Part shown: piece after piece, positions 1 to 8,876 of the stretch
How positions within the stretch are numbered: position 1 is the stretch's first letter
How the letters are laid out: each line of letters starts with the position of its first letter
Origin: Schizochytrium sp. CCTCC M209059
Lineage: Eukaryota > Sar > Bigyra > Thraustochytrida > Thraustochytriidae
NCBI GenBank assembly: GCA_000818945.1
Contig: KN805392.1
Span: 576,883-595,797, forward strand
Length of the DNA: 18,915 nt
Direction of reading: 5' to 3'
Notes under the pieces: generated by a model
Database searches by the model: none
The model's input: only the letters and a program-made list of their open reading frames with translations
Told to the model about the DNA's origin: nothing
Made by a program: the position numbers and the translations under genes

Positions 1-36
1 GCGCGCGAGCGGGCCGGCGCGGACGCGGCGCCTCCG

Positions 37-126
37 GGCAGGCAGGCAGGCAGGCAGGCAGGCGGCCGAGCTTCCGGGCCCGCGCGCGCACGCAGGCAGG
101 CAGGAAGGCAGGAAGGAAGGAAGGAG
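37..126. repeat. GGCA / GGAA tetranucleotide repeats
   Basis: Six perfect GGCA units lie at 37-60. A second, imperfect block at 92-126 mixes GGCA and GGAA. They are part of the repeat-rich upstream DNA of the receptor gene. Confidence 0.85.
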
Positions 127-486
127 AGGGCGGGCAGCCGAGCGAGCGCCGAGCGCGCAGTGGAGGGCAGCGCGAGGCGAGGCGAGGCGAGGCGAAGGTG
201 CCGTTTGTTTCCGAGAGCGCCCCGGAGGGCGGCGTGCATTATCTGCGGGCTGGCGGAGAGAGAGAGAGGGAGAGGGAGAGAGAGAGCGCGCAGGCAAGGC
301 GGGGAGAGAGCCTGGAGCCAGCGGCGTGGCGTCTGCAGCAGCAGGGAAAGAAAGCAGCAGGTAAAGCAGCAGCGAGTCGCGTCGCGCGGTGGGCCACCCA
401 CCGCTCTCAGCCAGCTCTACCAGCGCGGCGTTATCGACGGCGCCGACGTCGCGCTCGGCGGCGGGTGGGTCGGTGAATCCGCAGCG

Positions 487-510
487 CACTCACTCACGCA
501 CTCACTCACT
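487..510. repeat. CACT tetranucleotide repeat
   Basis: Six consecutive CACY-type tetramers, five CACT and one CACG, lie about 225 bases before the receptor ATG. This is a simple repeat with no assigned function. Confidence 0.8.
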
Positions 511-735
511 CAGTTACCCACTGCAAGGGGGGAGGGAGAGAGTGCGGGAGGCGGGAAAGAGGAGGAGGTAGGTGCATACGAACTGGCGTGGAGCGGACGG
601 CCGCCGTGCGCCGCGGCGAGCCAGCTACACTAAACCTGGAACGAAGCCGACCCGCGAGGGCCGACCCCCCCTCCCGCCTCTTCCCCACCCCGATTCCCAG
701 TGCCGGCACTTCTGCTGAGCAGAGGAGAGGAAAAC

Positions 736-3700
736 ATGCGGCGCGCGAGCTTGGGCCGCGTCGTGGCCGCCGCGGCGGTGGCGGCGATGACCCTGGCCAA
801 CGTCGCGTTGCAGGCGCAGGCGGCAGAAGTGGCCGCCGTCAGCACGGCCCAGGACTTTTACTTTGTCGTCGACGCCTCTGGCAGCGTGAGCGACGGAAAC
901 AAAGAGTGCAAAGAGGCCTCGGGAGGGCTCACCTGCATGGAGCTCCTCGCCTCGTTTTGCGCAGAGACTGTCAAAGAGATGGCTGAGTTCGTGGGGTCTT
1001 TCTACGAGAGCCCCGAGAACAACGGCATCCGCGTCGCCATCACCGTCTTTCGCTGCATAGGTGTGCGCACGGATCCAAACATCATCCTAAGTCCCACGGG
1101 CAATGTAACTAAAATCGCCGAAGCCTTCGAAACACTGGGCGCCATCAAACCTGACGGTAACACATGCGCAGAGACGGCGCTGACCCAGACACAAGAGTGG
1201 ATCGAAGAGGCTGTGGCCCTGGCGCCCCCGGATCGCACATCAAGTATCCTCTACGTCACAGATGGTTTCTTGGAGCGGACCAGGAAAGAAGGTGACAGCG
1301 ACGCCAAGTCACGCTCCGAGGCCATTGCAGCGGATATCCGGGAGCTCAACAACACCCAAATCTTCGCCCTCACCTTGACCGGGAGCTTGAGCAAAGCCAG
1401 GCAAAGGAAGCAGCTCAAGGAGGTCGCAGAGATCACCGACAGCACCAGCCGCATCTTTCCCGTCGAAGACGCAGGCTCACTCGATAAAATCGTGGGCAAT
1501 CTCACAGCCTACATCATTGGCGACTTTCAAATCAGACTCAGCACGTCAAACGTCAACGGCACGATCTGCGCCGGCGTTTCGCCCATGGTGCAGATTACGG
1601 GTACTTCCGTGACCGTGCTCACGAACCCCGTCTGCACCTTTACCATGTCGGGCCAGCCAGACTACGTTTTCCCCGACGTGCCGGCCACGAGAATCGTCGG
1701 CGGCTTCGAGTGTGAGGTGCCTCTTTCGTACTACAGCTCCGATACCGAAGATGAGGTGGTCTCCGTTCAGTTTGTCAATGTCGAAGCGGAACAGCGACGC
1801 GAGGTGGGGCCGCTGACCACCTTTTCCTTGGATCGCCCTGCGTGCGTTACGGCAAGCGCAAAGGACGGCAGCGACGACTTGCGTTGCCTAGGAGACAAGA
1901 TCAAGTACGCTCTTACGGGCGAGACTGTGGACAGCCTGCTTTCGAACGCAAATCGCACTTTTACCGTGCAATGCGTCTTTGAGTTCGAGGACGACGGGTA
2001 CTCTTTCACACGTACCGCAGACGCCATTGCCGCCGAGAGCGGTGACTCGTACACGTGCGAACTTGCGGCCGACGACGCGAGCGCGCGCTTTCGGAGCTCG
2101 TCAACTGTCGACGAAGACGCGCTCACTGTGCAAGGCTCCTCCGTGGACAATGCCGCCGTTGCCGACGTCAGCGTCGTCAGCCCAGCCGTCATCTCTGGCT
2201 TAAGTCTGCAGCTGAGCCTCGGGGGCGGAGAGACCATCCCCGGCACCACAGTGTCGTCGCTCACATACACCAAGCTGCCCGAGCCGGAATCGAACCTCGA
2301 CCTCGTGTCGCCGTCTTGTGTGGACGCAGACGTGCCGGCCACGGTATGCTGGCGCATGGACGGCCAGGCCGAGGCCACATTTTCTGGCAGCACCATTAAA
2401 TGGGCGCACGAAGCGGCCAGCGCGGACTCGGAACTGCGCGTGGTTTGCATCATTGACTTTGAAGACGACGAGGGCAACGAGTACTCTTACATTCGGTCGC
2501 CCAGCGCGTCAGACACGAATAGCATCACCTGCGTTCTACCTGATGACGTGTACGACCCATCGCAGTACAATGCAAGCAGCCTCGAGCGCGTCATGACGAC
2601 GGGCGCGTACCTGTACGCCGCATCGGGCTCGGGCTCGGGTCGCGCCATGGCGCTTTCGACATATAATGGAACAAGCCTTGCGTTCGAGGCCTGCATCGAT
2701 GTTGAAGTGAACGAGGAGCCTTGTTTTGGCGCCGACGCCGCCGTGCGGCTGGTCCCGGGAGCTTCATCTTCGGCGGTCATTGATGGTTCCGACGCATCTG
2801 TGAAGTGCTTTTTCATCGATGACAACAACAAGAAGAGTCCTGTGGAAGTCGAGGCGTCGCAGACGGCCCTGGGCGATGGCTCGTTCGAGTGCCGTACCTC
2901 TGACCTCGTGGTCGAGGAAGGCCAATGCCCTTTGACCTTTAAGGTCTTTGAGCTGCGCAGCGGCGGGGCCACGGTGCTGAGCCAAACGCTGGCCAGCGAA
3001 ACAAGCCAATGCCTCGAGCTCTCAACGCGATCATCCGCCAGCGAGGTCTTTCTTGGCAAGGACGTCTCGGCGTGCTGGGCCCAGGCCAATGCCGACGACG
3101 TTGGCGCGGCGGTGCTCTTTTCCGGAAGCACCGCGAGCGGGCTCGACGAGACCGCTGTCCAGTGCAGGTTTTCCGGTGGACTGCCCATCGCAGGCGATGC
3201 ATCTTCGGTGCTCGTAAGCGCGCAGCGCGACGCTTCCGATCAGGGTCTCTTTTGCATCATTCCGGACGAGCTCTTGCTCGGCGAAGGAAACGGAGTGGCA
3301 CAGGGCCTCGAGGTCGAGCTCTTGTTTGCGTGCTCTTCCTCAGAGAGCGACGAGACGCAGCAATCTGTTTTGGGCAGCATTGCTTTCAACCTCGATGTAA
3401 TCACAGGGTCGCCGTGTCTCGTGTCAAGCGTGGGCGCCCTGGAGGAACCGACGGGCGACCCCGTTTGTGTTGGTGAGGCTGCACGCGTCTTTGTGAGCGG
3501 CGGCACGAGCTTCGCATCGCTGCTTGCCTCCTTGGATACTTCGGACAGCGGGAGCGCCGTGGAGTGCACCTTTGACGGCGGCAGCACTGTCGAGGGCTCG
3601 GTCGTGGGCTCCGGGTCGGACGCCTTTGTCTCTTGCCAGCTGCCGCGCAAGGCAACGCTGGAGAACCACCGAGTGAGCGCCGTGCGCTTTCCTCGGACCG

Positions 3701-6700
3701 ACGTCGAGGGCGCCTCAGTGAACGTCGACGTGAGCGGGTATGAGCTTGGCGCGCAGGGAAGCTGCCTAAGTAACGAGGTGGTGGTGGATCCGCAGACGGA
3801 TGGCACCGAAGAAAGACGGCGCGATCTGCAGACTTCTTCAACCGAGGAGGCTGCGTACTGTCTTGGCGACGCACTCTCCACCCAATTTTCTGGTGCCAGC
3901 ATCGAGTCCCTGCTCGAGGTCTTTGGCGACACGGACACGCAAGAGCGCACGAATGATGCCAACGAGACCGAGACGGTGACGGTGCTGACGCAGTGGGAAT
4001 GCCAGTGGCAAATCGACACGGACTGGGACCCCGAGGGCGGCATCGATGTGACGCAGCCCATATGGCCGAATGCCTCTGGCTCGACGATTATCTGCGCGTC
4101 CGAGGTATGGAGCCCCTTTAGCACGTCCTCGTTTAATTTGGGAGCGTATTCTTCGGTGACCCTGGTGGTAGTGACGGACGCGGTGAACGGCACGAACTCG
4201 AGTGTGGGCGACCCCGTGAGCTTTGAGCAAGGCTACAAGGCGCAGGTCTGCTCGGGCAACCTTTCGCAGGGAAGTGGTGTTCCCGCAACCGATGCGGACT
4301 GCGCTCGCGCAGCGGTGGAGCTGGTTCTTGGTGGCCGATCGGCCATTACCCTTGCCAAGGAACGGGATCGCGTCTCATGCGAGTTTGACGGTCCAAGCGG
4401 ACTCGAGGTCGGCACGCCCATCTTCACGGGGGGCTCGAATCCCTCAGTCGAATGCCAGGCACCAGGCTGGGAGCCAAAGAGTGATGCCGGAAACTACACG
4501 AGCATTACCCTTCTCGCACGAGTCGACGATGGCAACGAGACAATGTCGGTCAAGGCCCTCGAGTTTGCGCCAACTGCGGCGCGCGTCTGCATCTCCGTCG
4601 ACACCCCGACCACGATCTGTGTCGGAGAGCCCGTGACCGCCACTCTGACCGGCACATCGCTCGGCGCCTACCGCGCGTGGAACGACGACTCTTTCGAAGG
4701 GACGACTTGCTCAGGATCAAGCGGAAGCAGTGAGGTTGCCTTTACGAATTCCTTCGAAAGCAATGGGTCGACCGACGAGGTGCTTTGCGACGTGCGCAGC
4801 ACGCTGTCCAGCACGAGTATCAGCGAATCTCTGACGGTAAGCATGAGGGACGTGGATCTGGTGGCATCCTACGCCTTGGAAGTGAGCGCAGCGCGCAACA
4901 GCGCAAGGTGCTTGGGTTCGACGTCGAGCTTTGCCACGTGCAGCGTTGGAACGGCGAATACGGAGATTGAGCTTGCGGGCGCCTCGCTGGAGTTGATGGA
5001 CCTTTCCCTTTTCATGTGCGTGCTGTCGAACTCGACGACGTCCAAGGTCGAAGAGGCCGACTTGCGCACGGTGGGTTCCGACGCGAATGGAACGGTACTG
5101 TGCACGGCAGACGACGCCTTTGATACGTTCAAGGTAGTTCTGCGCTCCGAAGCCGACGAAAGCCTCGCGGACGGTGACATCGTACAAGACAACTCGACGT
5201 GTACGAGTGGGGCAGCCACGCTGCCGCCATCGAGCGAGGACGATGGCGAAAGCGGGAGCTTGGGCATTATTCTGGGCGTGGTGCTAAGCCTAATTATTGC
5301 TTTGCTTGTGCTGGCAATCTTTGTGTACGCTCGGAAACGGCGGCAGGCGCGTGCCAAGGAGCCCGTTGCGAACGACGATTTGGAGCGCGGAATCCCGGCC
5401 AAGTGTATGGTCGACGAGGGTCCCGCCATGGGCGATGGTCTCCTGCACGACTTTTCGGTGGGAGATCGTATCGAGGCGCAGGGCGACTTTGACGAGTCTG
5501 GAACGCCCGAAGCATGGCACAAGGGCACGCTTGTGGCGGACCACCACAACGGTGAGTTCACCGTGCAGCTTGACCATGTTCCGCTCGATCAGAGCGAACA
5601 AGTGGTGGCCCTGTCGGCAATGCAGCGCGCGCGCTCGAACTTTGCCGTGAATGACCATGTTGAGGCCAAGTATGGCGCGGGTCAGACGTGGCACGAAGCG
5701 CGCGTGGCCAAGGTCAACAAGAACGACACGTACGATCTGACGTATGTTTCAAGTGACCTGGCGCCCGAAGCCATGGTGGCCAGTGGGCTGGTGCGCGCAC
5801 CCCTCATGAACTTGGAGCCCGGCAGCCTGGTGGAGGCCTTGCACGCCGGCGAGGGAAGGTATCTGCGCGGCGTTGTCGACACGCGCGACGTGCCGACGGA
5901 AATGTATGGCATTCTCTTTGACGGCTTTGCTGAGGACCCTGCCGAGGGGGCCGTCTCACCTGTCATGGTACCGCGCGTGAATGTGCGTCCGTTCATAATT
6001 GCTGCTGGCGATTTGATGGACGTCAAGCGCCCCGAAGACTTTGCGCCCGTGCGCGCAATTGTATCTTTTGTTGACGAGGCGTCGTCCACATGTACGCTGG
6101 TGGACGAGGAGACTGGCGAGAGTCTGGTCGATGTTGCATTTGTCCACATTTACAGGCCAGTATTCTCGGCAGGGCAGACGGTCGAAGTCCGGAACCAGCA
6201 GGGTGACGGCTGGGTGCGCGCTCGTATCTCGCAGGTGAACACGTCAGCAAATTCGTACGAGGTCGAATACCTTGGCGAGGAGGGCCGCACAGAGTCCGGA
6301 GTGCCGGTTGCACGCGTGCGCGAGGCTCGTGAGCCAGCGAACGACCCAATTCCCGACATCTTCCGTCCTCCGCAGCGCGACCACGAGGAGCTCTACGACG
6401 AGAATGGCGAGCCCGTGCCATACCACTTGCGCTTCAAGAAGAGTAAGCCAATTGCGTACCACGAGCTTCCGAACAACCAATTTGACGTCACTGTGGATAT
6501 GAGCGATGGTCTTGGTCTGAGTCTGGGTTGGACTAATGACAGCCGCGTGATTGTGGCTGGGTTCCGCGACCTGCCAATCTCCGGTTCATGGGGTCCGATC
6601 GAGGCGACGGGGCTCGTCGGTCTCAAGGACGAGCTCATCAAGGTGAACGAGATTCCGGTTGTGGGCAAGTCGTTCGTTGAAGTGTCCGAGCTCATCAAAA

Positions 6701-6780
6701 AATCCGACAAAATTATCAAGCTGCAGTTTGGCCGCTGGGATGACGATGGCCCAGTCTCTATGGGAATGCAGGAGCAGTAG
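736..6780 (+). CDS. Type I membrane receptor/adhesin: vWA, nine 4-Cys Ig/TIG-like repeats, TM, five Tudor-like repeats, PDZ-like
   Basis: The protein has 2014 residues. I chose ATG 736 because it opens a clean signal peptide (1-30, ending AQAA) and has A at -3; an in-frame GTG at 700 would bury that signal. Residues 40-260 form a von Willebrand A domain with a complete MIDAS: DASGS at 46-50, Thr143, Asp176 in LYVTDG. Residues 278-1456 hold nine repeats with four cysteines each, plus one partial unit, with many N-glycosylation sequons. C3 is often followed by FxD/FxG and C4 by xxP, as in IPT/TIG folds. The TM helix is about 1510-1531, followed by RKRR. The cytoplasmic tail of about 480 residues has five SH3-barrel-like Tudor/Agenet-type repeats (about 1572-1866, pattern VGDxVEA...W..A/G.V), then a proline-containing linker and a PDZ-like domain (about 1915-1998, GLGL loop at 1925-1928). 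The likely role is ligand or matrix binding with inside signalling or scaffolding; that is inference. Confidence 0.9.
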   Translation: MRRASLGRVVAAAAVAAMTLANVALQAQAAEVAAVSTAQDFYFVVDASGSVSDGNKECKEASGGLTCMELLASFCAETVKEMAEFVGSFYESPENNGIRVAITVFRCIGVRTDPNIILSPTGNVTKIAEAFETLGAIKPDGNTCAETALTQTQEWIEEAVALAPPDRTSSILYVTDGFLERTRKEGDSDAKSRSEAIAADIRELNNTQIFALTLTGSLSKARQRKQLKEVAEITDSTSRIFPVEDAGSLDKIVGNLTAYIIGDFQIRLSTSNVNGTICAGVSPMVQITGTSVTVLTNPVCTFTMSGQPDYVFPDVPATRIVGGFECEVPLSYYSSDTEDEVVSVQFVNVEAEQRREVGPLTTFSLDRPACVTASAKDGSDDLRCLGDKIKYALTGETVDSLLSNANRTFTVQCVFEFEDDGYSFTRTADAIAAESGDSYTCELAADDASARFRSSSTVDEDALTVQGSSVDNAAVADVSVVSPAVISGLSLQLSLGGGETIPGTTVSSLTYTKLPEPESNLDLVSPSCVDADVPATVCWRMDGQAEATFSGSTIKWAHEAASADSELRVVCIIDFEDDEGNEYSYIRSPSASDTNSITCVLPDDVYDPSQYNASSLERVMTTGAYLYAASGSGSGRAMALSTYNGTSLAFEACIDVEVNEEPCFGADAAVRLVPGASSSAVIDGSDASVKCFFIDDNNKKSPVEVEASQTALGDGSFECRTSDLVVEEGQCPLTFKVFELRSGGATVLSQTLASETSQCLELSTRSSASEVFLGKDVSACWAQANADDVGAAVLFSGSTASGLDETAVQCRFSGGLPIAGDASSVLVSAQRDASDQGLFCIIPDELLLGEGNGVAQGLEVELLFACSSSESDETQQSVLGSIAFNLDVITGSPCLVSSVGALEEPTGDPVCVGEAARVFVSGGTSFASLLASLDTSDSGSAVECTFDGGSTVEGSVVGSGSDAFVSCQLPRKATLENHRVSAVRFPRTDVEGASVNVDVSGYELGAQGSCLSNEVVVDPQTDGTEERRRDLQTSSTEEAAYCLGDALSTQFSGASIESLLEVFGDTDTQERTNDANETETVTVLTQWECQWQIDTDWDPEGGIDVTQPIWPNASGSTIICASEVWSPFSTSSFNLGAYSSVTLVVVTDAVNGTNSSVGDPVSFEQGYKAQVCSGNLSQGSGVPATDADCARAAVELVLGGRSAITLAKERDRVSCEFDGPSGLEVGTPIFTGGSNPSVECQAPGWEPKSDAGNYTSITLLARVDDGNETMSVKALEFAPTAARVCISVDTPTTICVGEPVTATLTGTSLGAYRAWNDDSFEGTTCSGSSGSSEVAFTNSFESNGSTDEVLCDVRSTLSSTSISESLTVSMRDVDLVASYALEVSAARNSARCLGSTSSFATCSVGTANTEIELAGASLELMDLSLFMCVLSNSTTSKVEEADLRTVGSDANGTVLCTADDAFDTFKVVLRSEADESLADGDIVQDNSTCTSGAATLPPSSEDDGESGSLGIILGVVLSLIIALLVLAIFVYARKRRQARAKEPVANDDLERGIPAKCMVDEGPAMGDGLLHDFSVGDRIEAQGDFDESGTPEAWHKGTLVADHHNGEFTVQLDHVPLDQSEQVVALSAMQRARSNFAVNDHVEAKYGAGQTWHEARVAKVNKNDTYDLTYVSSDLAPEAMVASGLVRAPLMNLEPGSLVEALHAGEGRYLRGVVDTRDVPTEMYGILFDGFAEDPAEGAVSPVMVPRVNVRPFIIAAGDLMDVKRPEDFAPVRAIVSFVDEASSTCTLVDEETGESLVDVAFVHIYRPVFSAGQTVEVRNQQGDGWVRARISQVNTSANSYEVEYLGEEGRTESGVPVARVREAREPANDPIPDIFRPPQRDHEELYDENGEPVPYHLRFKKSKPIAYHELPNNQFDVTVDMSDGLGLSLGWTNDSRVIVAGFRDLPISGSWGPIEATGLVGLKDELIKVNEIPVVGKSFVEVSELIKKSDKIIKLQFGRWDDDGPVSMGMQEQ

Positions 6781-7928
6781 CGCTGCTGCCGTGAAGATGC
6801 ATGCACATTATGTATGAAATTAAGAACGAGAACAACAATGATAACACTCTTTTTGTCTTGAAATTTGCTGCAGTGAACGGATGCGACCGTGAGTTGACGG
6901 GTCGGCCCTTGCTTGAAGGCCAAGTAGAAGAAAAAAATTTACACATGGGATATTCCCCTCGAAGATGACCCCGCGACCTTGCTATGTCACCCGTATGCAT
7001 GCATGCGTTCTTACACTTTCCTACCAGAGCCACCTGCCGGTAGCTGCTCATACTCGTCAATGAAAAAGGAATCCTCTTTGGCCTAGGCCTAATTTCTCAT
7101 CCTAGCATCAGTCACACCATCTTCGACTCCTCGGTCATCCCTAGCGAAATCCAGGATTCGGTGAAACCATTAACCCCGACCGGGGAATCCAGGGAGGGAA
7201 AAAAACAGGCGCCAGCGAAGGCCAAGTAACACGTAACAGAGACGGCCAGTGGTCTATAGCCGGACGCAAGTCGGGTATGCGCGGCGCGAACGCGGAGAAA
7301 GTGAGGGAGAGAGGGAGCGGCCGGTCAACAGACAGGCGAGACGGAGACAGACACAGAGATAGAGAGAGAGCTCTAGACCGCCTTTGCTCGCGCGCCTGGT
7401 CGCCCGCGCCCGCGCCCGCCCGCGCCCGCCCGCGCCCGCCCGCGCCTGAGGCAGGAGGCAGACCCGCGCGTGCAGAAGGCCCCGCCGCGCCGCACGTCTT
7501 CTCGCCGCGGAAGCGCTTCGGCGGCGAGCGGAGGAGTCTGGGATTTTGGCACGAGGTGGCAGCTAGCTTATCCGTGCACGAACTTGCCCGGGGAGGTCGA
7601 GCAGGCCGACGCCAAGGACGCGAACGAGGAGGAGAGGTACGCGGTCGAGTCTGGTTGGGATTCACTGCGTCAAACGCAACGATATTGCACGTCTTTTTTG
7701 CGCCAAAATCAAAGGAGCTCTCGTTTTGCGGAGAAGAGCGAAAGAGAGAGAGAGAGAGCGCAGGTTCGGGTCGGCGAGGACCGAGCGATCAAGCCCTGTG
7801 AGCGAGGCGAGTACCGCGGGCTCGTGAATAAAGCCAAGACGAAATCGCTGCGGGTCTTCGTCCTCTTGTCTTGAATTACTTTTTCTTTTCATTGTCCCTT
7901 TTAGAGGCACGGGGCGTGGCTTGCTAGG
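6781..7928. other. Spacer: 3' UTR of receptor gene and upstream region of HTH gene
   Basis: No gene is evident. The first 350 bases are AT-richer and probably 3' flank; no canonical AATAAA was seen close to the stop. GCATGCA palindromes occur at 6798-6805 and 6995-7006. From about 7260 the DNA becomes GC-rich, with a GA run near 7355-7371, a CGCGCCCGCC minisatellite at 7401-7446 and another GA run at 7741-7758. Open frames in this part give Arg-rich low-complexity translations. A pyrimidine tract ending in TTAG at 7901-7904 could be a 3' splice site of a 5' UTR intron, but this is weak. Confidence 0.55.
7401..7446. repeat. 10-bp GC minisatellite (CGCGCCCGCC)
   Basis: Three perfect copies of the decamer lie at 7411-7440, with partial copies on both sides. 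The repeat is pure G+C, alternates CG and CCC, and sits about 480 bases upstream of the HTH gene. The complementary strand has evenly spaced G-runs. Confidence 0.85.
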
Positions 7929-8798
7929 ATGCAAAGCGCGGCCGATCTCGGCGGTGCCCAAGGCGTCGCCGTAGAGGTACAGGACGGGCCGATGCCGCCA
8001 GATCTCGCAAGCCAGGGAAATGCGGACGCAGACGGCACGATGCAGAACATGAATGCCATGGGACGTACTGAAAACAAAGAGAAGCGCCCTCGGCGGCCGC
8101 ACCGACGACGATCGGATCCAGAGCATCACAAGCGCATGCAGTACGCCATTGACGCAGTCTTGGGTCAGGGTGAATTTTTTGGGCGTAAATTAAGCTATCG
8201 AGACGCATGCAAGGCTGCAGGCGACGTGACGCTGTCAGCATTACATCGATGCGTGAAAGAGGCTATAAAGAATGACGGAAAGCTGCCCATGGTGCGTTCG
8301 AGCCTGGTCGCGTCGCATGATCGGGCCAAGCCACGTGGGATCCTCTCGGTTGCCGATAAAAGTGCTGCCCAGTTGGCGGCGCGCGAGCTGTCTGCCTCAT
8401 CGATCCCGAATGTGCTCGATCGAGGGCCGCCGCTTCACCCATTTGCAGACGATGAGCCGGTCATGGGAGGCTCAATGAATAAACTCTTGTCCGACATGCA
8501 AGCCGCAATCAGTAAGGCCGCGGCCGAGACCGCAGCAGATATTGCCGCGCAAGTTGCGACCAAGGCAGCGACCAAGTCGGCGACGAATACACTCTTTCAA
8601 ACGTTCAACGGCAAGGTCGAAGAGATTGTGCAGAACCACACAATACATATTGTCAACAGGCTCGCGGCAATAGAGGAGCACCTCGGTCTCGCTCCGGTTG
8701 GCGGCGGGCATGAAGAAATGCGCGGCCCTGGGTCTAAGGGCAAGCGACCTGCACACCCCGGCGAGATCGCTGGCTCCAAGAAACCTCGTCACGGTTAA
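7929..8798 (+). CDS. Putative nuclear protein with psq-like helix-turn-helix domain
   Basis: The protein has 289 residues. Two basic stretches (50-69, rich in KR/RR, and 270-287) look like nuclear localisation signals. Residues about 71-112 (YAIDAVL...LSYRDACKAAG...LHRCVKEAI) have the spacing of a Pipsqueak-type HTH: helix, short loop, RxACxxAG turn and recognition helix. No transposase catalytic domain follows. Residues 183-253 are an Ala/Thr/Lys-rich, probably helical segment that could be a coiled coil for oligomerisation. The likely role is DNA binding, as a transcription factor or a domesticated transposon-derived protein. The HTH call rests on pattern recognition by eye. The gene is convergent with the hnRNP-like gene downstream. 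Confidence 0.65.
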   Translation: MQSAADLGGAQGVAVEVQDGPMPPDLASQGNADADGTMQNMNAMGRTENKEKRPRRPHRRRSDPEHHKRMQYAIDAVLGQGEFFGRKLSYRDACKAAGDVTLSALHRCVKEAIKNDGKLPMVRSSLVASHDRAKPRGILSVADKSAAQLAARELSASSIPNVLDRGPPLHPFADDEPVMGGSMNKLLSDMQAAISKAAAETAADIAAQVATKAATKSATNTLFQTFNGKVEEIVQNHTIHIVNRLAAIEEHLGLAPVGGGHEEMRGPGSKGKRPAHPGEIAGSKKPRHG

Positions 8799-8834
8799 TA
8801 TAAGACGCACCACCGGTTTTGACTTTCACCCCAT

Positions 8835-8876
8835 CCCCCCCCCCCCCCCCCCCCCCCCCCCGCCCCCCCCCCCCCC
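8835..8876. repeat. Poly(C) tract with a single interrupting G
   Basis: There are 27 cytosines at 8835-8861, one G at 8862, then 14 cytosines to 8876, starting 37 bases after the HTH stop codon. It is a likely 3' UTR element, and its exact length is doubtful because sequencing and assembly often fail on such runs. The opposite strand is pure G and could form G-quadruplex structures. Confidence 0.85.

Larger units (their letters stand above)
1..735. other. Upstream region of the receptor gene, microsatellite-rich, no gene seen
   Basis: I see no convincing gene here. The stretch is extremely GC-rich and made of short tandem repeats: GGCA x6 at 37-60, a GGMA mixture at about 92-126, GGCGA-type pentamers at about 172-195, a GA-rich run at about 256-290 and CACT units at 487-510. 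Open frames in it translate to Arg/Ala/Glu-rich low-complexity strings that reflect base composition. It presumably holds the promoter and 5' UTR of the gene starting at 736. The bases before that ATG (AAAAC, with A at -3) are a good eukaryotic start context. Confidence 0.6.

Noticed and set aside
160..633. 157-residue open frame in the first region
   Set aside because: Arg/Gly/Ser low-complexity translation created by GC-rich microsatellites; non-ATG start and no domain content.
700..735. GTG start extending the receptor by 12 residues
   Set aside because: Eukaryotic context; ATG 736 has a good Kozak context and begins directly at the signal peptide.
1767..4193. Several minus-strand frames of 200-317 residues inside the receptor gene
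   Set aside because: Ser/Arg/Thr-rich shadows of a GC-rich coding strand; the plus frame is supported by domains over its whole length.
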